Shown one piece after another: positions 13,513 to 20,740 of a DNA stretch of 23,745 nucleotides. The first letter of the stretch is position 1, and every line of letters begins with the position of its first letter. The stretch covers positions 1 through 23,745 of the forward strand of contig CAZONI010000058.1 of assembly GCA_964581175.1 (NCBI GenBank), written 5' to 3'. The position numbers and the translations under genes are program-made. The stretch comes from B46-G9 sp964581175 (lineage in GTDB: Bacteria; Desulfobacterota; DSM-4660; Desulfatiglandales; Desulfatiglandaceae). The notes under the pieces were generated by a model, which did not search any database, was not told the DNA's origin, and saw only the letters and a program-made list of their open reading frames with translations.

Positions 13513-15654
13513 ATGACCCAGCTGAAACCGAAAACAATAAAAGCTATCCGGTATTCCCGGCCGACTATTGACCGGGGATACGCCAACCAGACCCTCTCCA
13601 TCGACCTCTCCAAGCCGGATATTTCCATCAAGCCTGTTTCCGACAAGATGAAGGAAATCTTTGTGGGAGGGAAAGGGTTTGATCTCTGGCTCCTGTGGAA
13701 TGCGGTGAGCGGCAAGACCAAATGGGACGACCCCGAAAATGCCGTCTGCATCGCCTCGGGTCCCATGGGAGGCACTCCCGGCTTTCCGGGATCAGGGAAA
13801 AGCATCGTTACGACCATTTCTCCCACTACGGGATCGGTCATGGATTCCAACGTGGGCGGCTATTTCGGTCCCTACCTGAAATTCTCGGGATTTGATGCCC
13901 TGGAGGTAGTGGGAAAGCGCTCTGAAGACACGGTTGTCATCATTGACGGGATTGACCAGCAAATTGAGATCCTCGAAATGCCCGGTCTTCCTGACGATTC
14001 CTACGAGCTTTCAGCCGTTCTCACCGATTTTTTCGCCGGCGGCAAAAAGCAGAGTATTTCGGTAGTCTCCACCGGTCCGGGGGCAAGACATACCCTGATC
14101 GGCTGTCTCAATTTCACCTGGTACGATGTCAAGCGCAAGCGCACGAGGTACAAACAGGCCGGACGCGGGGGGATCGGGACCGTGTTTGCGCATAAGGGGA
14201 TACGGGCAATTGTGGCCCGCTGGGATTCGGTCACTACGAGTACGAACAGCCCTGCGGACAAGGAATCCCTGATAACTGTTTCCAGGGCCTATTCTCAAGA
14301 AATGAGGGAATTGGATCCCAAACAGAATGAAATGGCGAGAGTAGGTACCACTCATCTGGTTCCCATCATGAATGACTTTGATCTTCTTCCGACCCACAAC
14401 TTCCGGTACGGACAGCACCCAGGCGCCAATATTATCGGACGGGAAACATTTCAGCACTTGTTCGATCCCGGGTTTGACGGGTGCTGGCGAGGATGCACTG
14501 TGGCTTGCTCCCATGGGGTCAAGGACTTCGTTCCCATGACGGGACCTTACAAGGGACAGAGAGTCTTTGTGGATGGGCCTGAATATGAAACCATCGCCGG
14601 CTGCGGATCCAATATCGGCGTATTCGATCCTTTCACCATCCTGGAGATGAATTTCTACTGCGACGCCTATGGTCTGGACACCATTTCCGTGGGGACAGGA
14701 ATCGCCTTTGTCATGGAGTGTTTTGAACTGGGATTGATTACCACCTCCCATACCGGGGGCATGGAGCTCAATTTCGGAAACCGTTTGAATGCCTTGGAAC
14801 TGCTCCACCAGATGGCTTCTGGAGAAGGATTCGGCACCGTGGTGGGTCAGGGAATTCGGAGGATGAAGCAGATCTTTGAAAAGGAATACGGCGCGAATGG
14901 CGCCCTGATGAAAGATGTCGGCATGGAATCAAAGGGGCTTGAATTCTCCGAGTACATGACCAAGGAATCACTTGCCCAGCAGGGCGGGTACGGCATTGCC
15001 CTGAAAGGCCCGCAGCATGACGAGGCATGGCTCATATTCCTGGATATGGTGTACAATTACATGCCCACGTTTGACCAGAAGGCAGAAGCCCTCCACTGGT
15101 TCCCCATGTTTCGGACCTGGTTCGGACTGTGCGGTTTGTGCAAGCTGCCCTGGAACGATATCGTTCCCGCGGACAATAAGGAGACGGCGGAGCCCGCGAA
15201 GGTCATGAAGCACGTACAGTGGTATGCGGACTACTTCGGCGCTGTTACCGGGAAAGAGGTGACGCCCGATGATCTCATAAAAATGAGTGAGACCGTATAC
15301 AATTTTCAGAGGATCTTTAATCTCCGTATGGGGTACGGCCGCCGGGAACACGATTCTCTCCCATACCGGGCCATGGGTCCGGTAACCGGTGAAGAATACG
15401 AATCCCGCGAAGAAAGATATGACAAACAACTGACGGAGAAGTACGGCGTTGATATCACCGGAAAGGCTACCGAGGAAAAAGTGGCCGTCCTTCGCAAGTT
15501 CAGGGAACGCCAATATGAGGAACTCAAAGACGCTGTCTATGAAAGGCGTGGTTGGAACAAAGATGGTATTCCTAGTGAAGAAACGGTGAAACGGTTGGGA
15601 ATCGACTTTCCGGAAGTGCTGGAAGTGTTGAGAGATAGTGCCGTCGGTTCATGA
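13513..15654 (+). CDS. Aldehyde:ferredoxin oxidoreductase family tungstoenzyme
   Basis: 713 residues, about 100 longer than classical AOR. Family signatures are IFVGGKGFDLWLLW (49-62), GGYFGPYLKFSGFDALEVVGK (115-135), RGGIGTVFAHKGIRAIVAR (218-236), GPEYETIAGCGSNIGV (355-370) and GLCGLCKLPW (538-547). The [4Fe-4S] site would use C324, C328, C332 and C540 or C543. The spacing is C-x3-C-x3-C, while Pyrococcus AOR has C-x2-C-x3-C. Such enzymes oxidise aldehydes to acids (or run related low-potential reactions) with a tungsto-bispterin cofactor and reduce ferredoxin. A ribosome site (AAGGAGAAAGAG) precedes ATG 13513. The sulfur-carrier gene overlaps the stop. The aldehyde is probably produced by the upstream amine dehydrogenase, but this is inferred. 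Confidence 0.88.
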   Translation: MTQLKPKTIKAIRYSRPTIDRGYANQTLSIDLSKPDISIKPVSDKMKEIFVGGKGFDLWLLWNAVSGKTKWDDPENAVCIASGPMGGTPGFPGSGKSIVTTISPTTGSVMDSNVGGYFGPYLKFSGFDALEVVGKRSEDTVVIIDGIDQQIEILEMPGLPDDSYELSAVLTDFFAGGKKQSISVVSTGPGARHTLIGCLNFTWYDVKRKRTRYKQAGRGGIGTVFAHKGIRAIVARWDSVTTSTNSPADKESLITVSRAYSQEMRELDPKQNEMARVGTTHLVPIMNDFDLLPTHNFRYGQHPGANIIGRETFQHLFDPGFDGCWRGCTVACSHGVKDFVPMTGPYKGQRVFVDGPEYETIAGCGSNIGVFDPFTILEMNFYCDAYGLDTISVGTGIAFVMECFELGLITTSHTGGMELNFGNRLNALELLHQMASGEGFGTVVGQGIRRMKQIFEKEYGANGALMKDVGMESKGLEFSEYMTKESLAQQGGYGIALKGPQHDEAWLIFLDMVYNYMPTFDQKAEALHWFPMFRTWFGLCGLCKLPWNDIVPADNKETAEPAKVMKHVQWYADYFGAVTGKEVTPDDLIKMSETVYNFQRIFNLRMGYGRREHDSLPYRAMGPVTGEEYESREERYDKQLTEKYGVDITGKATEEKVAVLRKFRERQYEELKDAVYERRGWNKDGIPSEETVKRLGIDFPEVLEVLRDSAVGS

Positions 15655-15848
15655 TAACGATTGGGGACAGTGAGGTTTTCTGGCATGAAGGCATGACCGT
15701 GTCCGACTTGCTTGCGGACATCGACGACGATCGATTCTATGCAGTGGTACGCCTGAATGGAAAACTCGTTTCAAGACCCAACTTCGATACCACCCTGGTC
15801 CCGGACAATGCAGAAGTGATCCTCATCCCGATGGTTGCAGGCGGCTGA
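15651..15848 (+). CDS. ThiS/MoaD-like ubiquitin-fold sulfur carrier
   Basis: 65 residues. The beta-grasp pattern and the C-terminal MVAGG are diagnostic of the ThiS/MoaD family, in which the terminal Gly is adenylated and then carries thiocarboxylate sulfur. The start codon overlaps the AOR stop (ATGA, 15651-15654), giving translational coupling. Position next to a tungstoenzyme suggests it supplies dithiolene sulfur for the pterin cofactor of that enzyme, as MoaD does for molybdopterin; no MoaE or activating enzyme is in the window. A thiamine role is less likely in this setting. It is the last gene of the operon and is followed after 4 bp by a palindromic element. Confidence 0.82.
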   Translation: MITIGDSEVFWHEGMTVSDLLADIDDDRFYAVVRLNGKLVSRPNFDTTLVPDNAEVILIPMVAGG

Positions 15849-15852
15849 GACA

Positions 15853-15976
15853 CTGATCGCCAGCAAGGCATCATCTGCTGCGTTGCCTTCGCTCGCTCCT
15901 CCTTGCGGCGTATTGTTTCATACGCCTCAGTCGTCGCTCCTCGGCGCCTTGCATCTAATGCCTTGCTGGCGATCAG
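15853..15976 (-). repeat. Palindromic interspersed element, copy 1 (124 bp)
   Basis: The ends are inverted copies: GATCGCCAGCAAGGCAT (15855-15871) and its complement at 15958-15974, 17 bp without mismatch. A central perfect hairpin, GGCGTAT/ATACGCC (15907-15926) with a 6-base loop, is flanked by GAGGAGCGACGA-type and AGGAGCGAGCGAAGGCAA-type sequences. The same core and ends occur in opposite orientation at 22976-23165. There is no coding sequence, so it resembles a long REP/MITE-like element. Lying 4 bp after the operon stop, it may also act as a 3' hairpin. Confidence 0.8.
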
Positions 15977-16061
15977 GACCCCTTCCCAACTTCTCGCACC
16001 CACACCCGTTGACGAGATTTGACGGTAGATTCGGATGAGGCAGGGGGCGCAGGCGCAAAGC

Positions 16062-16370
16062 TTACAGATTTGGGCTTTGTTCCTTCAATGATTCCAGGTA
16101 GGCATCCCATTCAATGGGCAATAGATACTTCTTCTTGTTGTTGCACTCCTTGCATGCGGGAACAATATTTCCTTTCTTGCTCTTTCCCCCACGGCTTAAA
16201 GGGACCACGTGGTCCATGGTCAACCGATCCCGACCAACCTCTCGTTTACAATAATAACAAATTCCTTTGTTGATTCTCTTCAGCCACCATTCGCTCCGTC
16301 TCAGTTTTCTGGCCTTTTCCTTCTCCCTCTTTATCTCATCTTCTCTGGGTTCTTGTTCGAAAGGAATCAT
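16062..16370 (-). CDS. Stand-alone HNH endonuclease-like protein
   Basis: 102 residues. A complete HNH fold is visible: the zinc pair C38/C41 (CYYC), LTMDHVVPLSRGG with D53/H54, GNIVPACKECNNKK with N68 and the second zinc pair C73/C76. The N-terminus (4-30) is a charged helix. Such small HNH proteins cut or nick DNA; some belong to phages, introns or restriction systems, but no partner gene is present. An in-frame stop lies 33 bases upstream of the start with no other start codon between, so ATG 16370 is the only choice; the ribosome site is weak. It sits between the repeat copy at 15853 and the signalling genes, facing the ThiS-like gene. Confidence 0.8.
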   Translation of the reverse strand: MIPFEQEPREDEIKREKEKARKLRRSEWWLKRINKGICYYCKREVGRDRLTMDHVVPLSRGGKSKKGNIVPACKECNNKKKYLLPIEWDAYLESLKEQSPNL

Positions 16371-16450
16371 TTCGGCTCGCTCGGTTCCTGCATTCGTTGA
16401 CGTTCAAAACTTGATTCAATCAGGTAGAAGGAGGGCTTTTCTCAAAACTT

Positions 16451-17482
16451 TCAGGATGGTTGAGCGCTTGTGATCAGTTCCCGTGCCTCCACCCCGATCA
16501 CATACATCCCGCCATACGGTCCCTCCTCCACCTTGGTCATGTGTCTCACCGACGAATCCACGGTAATCAATGCCCAGCTGGCATAAAATGTCATTTTGCT
16601 GATTTTATCCCCTTTCTTAAGCAACTTCAAGAGACCAAAATCTTTTTCAGAGACAAGCAGCCCGATGCCATGACTCGAATAGTTGACGACATTCAAATGA
16701 TAGTCCTTCCCCTTTCCTGTTGGCGTCTGCAGGGAAAATTCCACGTAAATGAAGTCCGGAACCCTTGTTGCGATCCGGTGTTCCCGCCTTTTTTCGTCGG
16801 ATTCCAGAGCGCCGCCGACATCCGGATCCGTCGGACCTCCGTCCCTCTCTTCCGCTTCCGGAAGCCGTGCCGGAATGGGTTGATCCAGGGTCTCCAGCCT
16901 GGCCTCTATTTCTTTGTCCTCGGGATTTATCTTTCTCGCTGAATCGTAGAGGCGGCGGGCAAGCTCCTTATCGCCTCTCTTCTCAATCTCAAAGCCTATT
17001 CGGAACTGGATTCGCGCCTTTTCCTTTTTTCCCTGTTTCGGCCCTTCCAGTAACTTCCTTACCGCAGCCATGGCCTTCTCCGGAGATTCAAACCGTGCGA
17101 GGCAGCCCGCAATTTCCGGAACGATCTTGGCCGTGGGATAATCGAGTTGCAGCAGCCTTCCATACTCTGTCACGGCCTCTTCGTAATGGCCCAGTTCTTT
17201 CAATGCAAAGGCGCCATCCAGCAGTGCCTGCACATTCCCCGAGCCTGAAAGGGTCTTCTGAATTCTCGATATCTCTTCACCCGAGACCTCTTTTTGCGCC
17301 GACTCTTTTTCCTTTTTAATCTCTTCCTGCACCTTTGCTATTGCCGTCTGGATCTTTTCCTTTTCCCCATCATCCAGGCCGGAAGGATCACCAATGATTT
17401 TTTCGTAGACCCCGAGCGCTTCTGAAAAGAGCCCCATCGAGCAATATACTTCCGCTTCCTTTATCTTCGAGTGGATATCCAT
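16451..17482 (-). CDS. TPR and PilZ domain protein
   Basis: 343 residues, no membrane segment. The N-terminal two-thirds (about 3-195) is helical with TPR-like repeats (EVYCSMGLFSEALGVYEKII; LKELGHYEEAVTEYGRLLQL; EKRGDKELARRLYDSARKIN). A charged linker follows, then a C-terminal PilZ domain (about 231-335) with RREHR (R232, R236) and NYSSHG (N267, S269, G272), the two motifs that bind cyclic di-GMP in this family. It probably turns a c-di-GMP signal into protein-protein contact. ATG 17482 has GGGAGG 4 bases upstream. It follows the Roadblock-like gene after a 61 bp gap with a hairpin and is the last signalling gene of the cluster. Confidence 0.83.
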   Translation of the reverse strand: MDIHSKIKEAEVYCSMGLFSEALGVYEKIIGDPSGLDDGEKEKIQTAIAKVQEEIKKEKESAQKEVSGEEISRIQKTLSGSGNVQALLDGAFALKELGHYEEAVTEYGRLLQLDYPTAKIVPEIAGCLARFESPEKAMAAVRKLLEGPKQGKKEKARIQFRIGFEIEKRGDKELARRLYDSARKINPEDKEIEARLETLDQPIPARLPEAEERDGGPTDPDVGGALESDEKRREHRIATRVPDFIYVEFSLQTPTGKGKDYHLNVVNYSSHGIGLLVSEKDFGLLKLLKKGDKISKMTFYASWALITVDSSVRHMTKVEEGPYGGMYVIGVEARELITSAQPS

Positions 17483-17509
17483 GCCCTCCCTTTCTGGATT
17501 GGAGACTCG

Positions 17510-17543
17510 CTGGTGCCCGAATTTATTTGTGAATGGGCACCAG
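17510..17543 (-). other. Intercistronic hairpin
   Basis: CTGGTGCCC (17510-17518) and GGGCACCAG (17535-17543) form a perfect 9 bp stem around a 16-base AT-rich loop, directly after the Roadblock-like stop at 17544 on the minus strand. There is no T-run, so an mRNA stability or processing element, or partial attenuation between the two genes, is more likely than a full terminator. Confidence 0.55.
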
Positions 17544-17897
17544 TTAGTTTCTCCTGAACAATCCCTTGAACTTATCCCGCTTGACCACCTTCTTCACGGC
17601 AGGCACGAGCATGTCACAATTTAACCGGACCATGGCCATCGGGGCCGATTCTCCTGTTATCACAAAAAGATAACCGATCTCGGTTTTCCTGATATAAATC
17701 CGTCCTTTCTCGTAAAACACCTCTATTTCGGTCGCCCCTCGTAAGGAATGAATGAACAGGGCCCAGGAATCGTCGCTTTCAGGATCCCTGGACAGGGGCC
17801 CGGCGAATTGCTTGAAGATGAGTTGACCCTCGAACGAAACGAGCATCAGCCCTCTCACATCATGCAGATTCAGGAGTTCATTAAAGTATTTGCTCAT
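17544..17897 (-). CDS. Small Roadblock/LC7-like protein
   Basis: 117 residues, no membrane segment. The alternating pattern (MSKYFNELLNLHDVRGLMLVS, then EVFYEKGRIYIRKTEIGYLF, VITGESAPMAMVRLNCDMLV) fits the helix-sheet-helix fold of Roadblock/LC7 proteins, which in bacteria bind or activate MglA-type GTPases. The similarity is at the level of pattern, not a diagnostic motif. It starts 21 bp after the response regulator stop, has a weak ribosome site, and belongs to a cluster that already contains an MglA GTPase and a larger Roadblock protein. A second regulatory light chain is thus plausible. Confidence 0.6.
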   Translation of the reverse strand: MSKYFNELLNLHDVRGLMLVSFEGQLIFKQFAGPLSRDPESDDSWALFIHSLRGATEIEVFYEKGRIYIRKTEIGYLFVITGESAPMAMVRLNCDMLVPAVKKVVKRDKFKGLFRRN

Positions 17898-17918
17898 ACA
17901 TATATTCTAATGACAATG

Positions 17919-18971
17919 TCAATCGCTGCTCCCGGGAGTTTCTTCCAGAAGAGCCTGGATGATACGGTCTCTCGGGCATTTGCTGTCCACGGGTATCAAT
18001 ATGGTCCTTTCTCCGGGAATAAGAATTACGTCTTTTGAGGCTCCGACATCCATGTAGGCAAGCCTTAACGGGCCGAATGAAAAGGACTTCCCTATTCTCC
18101 CCATCTGTCCAAGGAGACCGTCCCACACATTATCGTAATATATTTCATCGACGCTGTATCGCGGGCTGACCTTACTCATGATCGTTTTGTTGAGCATCTC
18201 TATCTGTGAGTTTTCGGACTCTTGCTTCTCATCATCCCCAGGCACGAGGTCCGCCGTCTCTACGGTCTCTCCGGGGAGATCCTGAGCCTTTCCCTTTTCA
18301 TCCTTCAGCCGCATAGCCTCCAGCAGGATTGCCTGCAACTCTCCCTGAATCTTCTTCTCGCGGCATCGGCAGGTATTTTCAATGGAGAGGGTTACCTCTT
18401 CCCAGCTAAAGATATGATGGGCGGCTTCCTCGCCTTTCACCCCGTTTGTCCTTGCATCCAGGAGATCTCCATCCCGAAAAAAGAGGACCCCTCTTCTTTT
18501 TGAGGCCCTGTCCGCCAGGCGGATAGTACACGTCTTCTGTTCCATTTCAACGAGTTGCAGGAACATCCCGGACGAGACATTGTGAAGGGTTCCGCCGTCG
18601 GCTTCACGTCGCAATGAAGTAACAATAAGCTTGGCAAGATCTCTGATTTTGAAAGGCTTGGAGATGTATCCTACTGCCCCGCCCTGGTGTGCGAGTCTCT
18701 TCATCTCCATGGTGCTGTACCCGGTCATAACAATAACCGGTATGTCGGGATAGGATTCCATGACGTGGGCAAGTACTCCAAACCCATCTATATTGGGCAT
18801 CTTCAAGTCCGTCACCACCAGGGAAATATCATCCTGTCGAAGCTGCCTGATCGCCTCGTCACCGTTTTCGGCAGTCATCACGGAGAAGACTTCCTTGTAT
18901 CCGGCAAGCTCCTCTCTCAGAGAATGGAGAATTTCCGGCTGATCGTCTACAAGGAGGACATTTCTTCTCAC
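17919..18971 (-). CDS. Response regulator: receiver plus PATAN (DUF4388)-like domain
   Basis: 350 residues. The receiver domain (1-118) is complete: D9/D10, phosphorylation site D55 in LVVTDLKMPN, T83 and K105 in YISKPF. A middle region (about 125-225; VSSGMFLQLVEMEQKTCTIRL, GVLFFRDGDLLDARTNG, GEEAAHHIFSWEE) matches the PATAN/DUF4388 pattern that is common next to receivers and GTPases in deltaproteobacteria. The C-terminal part (about 255-350) is a separate alpha/beta domain that I cannot name. No DNA-binding domain is visible, so output is probably by protein contact. The start is GTG 18971, with GAGAG just upstream. No histidine kinase lies in the window, so the phosphodonor is elsewhere. 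Confidence 0.82.
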   Translation of the reverse strand: MRRNVLLVDDQPEILHSLREELAGYKEVFSVMTAENGDEAIRQLRQDDISLVVTDLKMPNIDGFGVLAHVMESYPDIPVIVMTGYSTMEMKRLAHQGGAVGYISKPFKIRDLAKLIVTSLRREADGGTLHNVSSGMFLQLVEMEQKTCTIRLADRASKRRGVLFFRDGDLLDARTNGVKGEEAAHHIFSWEEVTLSIENTCRCREKKIQGELQAILLEAMRLKDEKGKAQDLPGETVETADLVPGDDEKQESENSQIEMLNKTIMSKVSPRYSVDEIYYDNVWDGLLGQMGRIGKSFSFGPLRLAYMDVGASKDVILIPGERTILIPVDSKCPRDRIIQALLEETPGSSD

Positions 18972-19037
18972 GATTCTCTCACCCGGTTCCTTTCCAGATT
19001 ACAGCCTCATTCACTTTCGCCGCCGGCATTCCTGCTC

Positions 19038-20171
19038 TTATCTTCTGGGTCGCAGTCTTTCCATGGACAGGCGTATACTCTCCTGCATCCGGCCGATTGC
19101 CTCACCCAAATCTCCGATTTCGTCTTTGGATTGTATCTCCAGATCCTCATCAAGGGCTCCAAGGCTTATCTGTTCCGCCAAAGCGGTCAAAGACTTGATC
19201 TTTTTCGTCAGGGCTTGTCCGTACCAGAGCACAATGAAGGCTATGAGCACCAGTGTAGTGCCCAATATAACAAATACGGCATTTTTCGTATTTGCACTTA
19301 TGGCCCCTGCCTTTTTCTCAAGTCCTTTGACCTCCTTTGTAAATTCATCAAGATAGGTAGTTGCGGCAATGACATAGGAAGTATTTCCGACAGGGGTACA
19401 AACCATGAACTTGTCCCGTATTTTTCCGTCCTTATCCTGCCATCTGTAGTAACCCTCGGATTCCTTCCCTCCCTCGACCCCTGAAAATACCTTCCAGAAG
19501 CCAGGAAAAGCTTTTCCCAGAGGCTTCTTGAGTTTGCTCATATCAATACCGATGATCTTAGGATTTACATGTGCCCAGGTGCGCCAGATTCCGCCGCTAT
19601 CCGGCATGCTGTAGAGCGCGGTATAGCCGGTGACTCCAACCTGTTGAACAGCTATTTTCTTGAAATCCTCATCCTGGAAGAAATTCTCCTTTCTCAGCTT
19701 TCTGTGACTGTCCAGATAGAGAAACACCTGAGATGCAACAGATTCAGCTTTTGCCTTGATGATATTTTCCGCAAGATGGGTGACCACCAGACTGCTTTCA
19801 CTGGTGATAAGAGCCGTCAATTGATCCAGCTGTCTGATGTAAAGCATGCCTGCGGCGATAACGAGGATGACCGGTATGAGAAAAAAGAGGACGAGCATCT
19901 TGGCTCTTAGACCAAAGCGGCGGGACCGTTGTGCATTGAGGCTTGCGAGTTCGGTTTTTACGGTCTCGGTTCCGATCGACTGCGCGGTTGCAGCTTCATC
20001 CTTTCCGGATCCCGGCCATTCTGCGTCTATGCCTGCTCCATCGGTTTCATCCGATTTCGAGATATCGAAGACGTGTCCGCACGCCTTGCATCGGACCTTC
20101 GCGTGACTGCCCGTGATCTTCGTCGGGTCTATTCGATACCTTTTCCCACATTCCTCGCAAAAGATAATCAT
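19038..20171 (-). CDS. Membrane sensor: zinc-ribbon, Cache-like periplasmic domain, HAMP; no output domain
   Basis: 377 residues. An N-terminal MJ0042-type zinc finger has C5-x2-C8 and C28-x2-C31 (FCEECGKRYRI, VRCKACGHVF). An acidic linker leads to transmembrane helix 1 (91-111). A periplasmic sensor region (112-297) has the single-Cache look (VGVTGYTALYSMPDSGGIWRT, DKFMVCTPVGNTSYVIAATT). Transmembrane helix 2 (298-317) and a HAMP domain (318-372) follow, and the protein then ends. Family relatives continue into a kinase, methyl-accepting or GGDEF domain; here nothing follows HAMP, and no frameshift remnant is seen in the 66 bases after the stop. The signal may pass by protein contact to the adjacent response regulator. 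ATG 20171 follows AAGGGGAATAGCG. Confidence 0.83.
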   Translation of the reverse strand: MIIFCEECGKRYRIDPTKITGSHAKVRCKACGHVFDISKSDETDGAGIDAEWPGSGKDEAATAQSIGTETVKTELASLNAQRSRRFGLRAKMLVLFFLIPVILVIAAGMLYIRQLDQLTALITSESSLVVTHLAENIIKAKAESVASQVFLYLDSHRKLRKENFFQDEDFKKIAVQQVGVTGYTALYSMPDSGGIWRTWAHVNPKIIGIDMSKLKKPLGKAFPGFWKVFSGVEGGKESEGYYRWQDKDGKIRDKFMVCTPVGNTSYVIAATTYLDEFTKEVKGLEKKAGAISANTKNAVFVILGTTLVLIAFIVLWYGQALTKKIKSLTALAEQISLGALDEDLEIQSKDEIGDLGEAIGRMQESIRLSMERLRPRR

Positions 20172-20251
20172 CGCTATTCCCCTTTTAATCCAAGTTCAGT
20201 TTATTTTGATAATAAGCTCGGAGAAATCTCTTCCCGCACCCTCCCGCAGAA

Positions 20252-20725
20252 TCAGATTCCCATTTCTTTCATCTTCTTGACCATGTTCTGCCTGAACGTG
20301 ATTCCTTTTTCTTTTCGCCGGATCTGCCTCGCCAGCAAGTCCACCAGTTCTGCCGCCAACGGTACGGGAAAGCCGGACACCCGTTTGCCCAGATCAGCCA
20401 CCGTGTCCTCGATCAGAATTTTGGAGATGGGACCTACGGCAAAAGAGAGCTGGGTATTCAGATAATCGAAAAATTCAAGGGGCACAACCGGAGCCTGCTG
20501 TCTGACCCGTTCGACGATCTTGAGTATCGAGAGTTTTTCTATGGCCTCTTTCATCTCGGCCATATCCATTCCGAGTCCCTGGGCAATATTGGTGAGGTTC
20601 CTCTTCCCGTCAAGTTCCATCAGGATGCTCAACATCCGGCTGTCCAGTGAAAACTCTCCCAGGCCTCTCCGCAAAACGCGCCTGAAAATCATCTTGCCGA
20701 CATTATCTAAGTCAATCCGTTGCAC
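20252..20725 (-). CDS. Uncharacterised protein with winged-helix-like N-terminal half
   Basis: 157 residues, soluble. Residues about 20-75 (FSLDSRMLSILMELDGKRNL, then IAQGLGMDMAEMKEAIEKLS and LKIVERV) have the order and spacing of a winged helix-turn-helix. Residues 85-157 (FDYLNTQLSFAVGPISKILI, DTVADLG, LVDLLARQIRRKEKG) form a helical tail; similar arrangements occur in response-regulator-linked proteins of deltaproteobacteria. A DNA-binding role is not shown, since in such clusters this fold often serves protein contacts. The start is GTG 20725, with GGGGAG 5 bases upstream. It lies 15 bp behind the coiled-coil protein gene and 80 bp before the sensor. Function unknown. Confidence 0.72.
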   Translation of the reverse strand: MQRIDLDNVGKMIFRRVLRRGLGEFSLDSRMLSILMELDGKRNLTNIAQGLGMDMAEMKEAIEKLSILKIVERVRQQAPVVPLEFFDYLNTQLSFAVGPISKILIEDTVADLGKRVSGFPVPLAAELVDLLARQIRRKEKGITFRQNMVKKMKEMGI

Positions 20726-20740
20726 AGTCTCCCCAATGAA

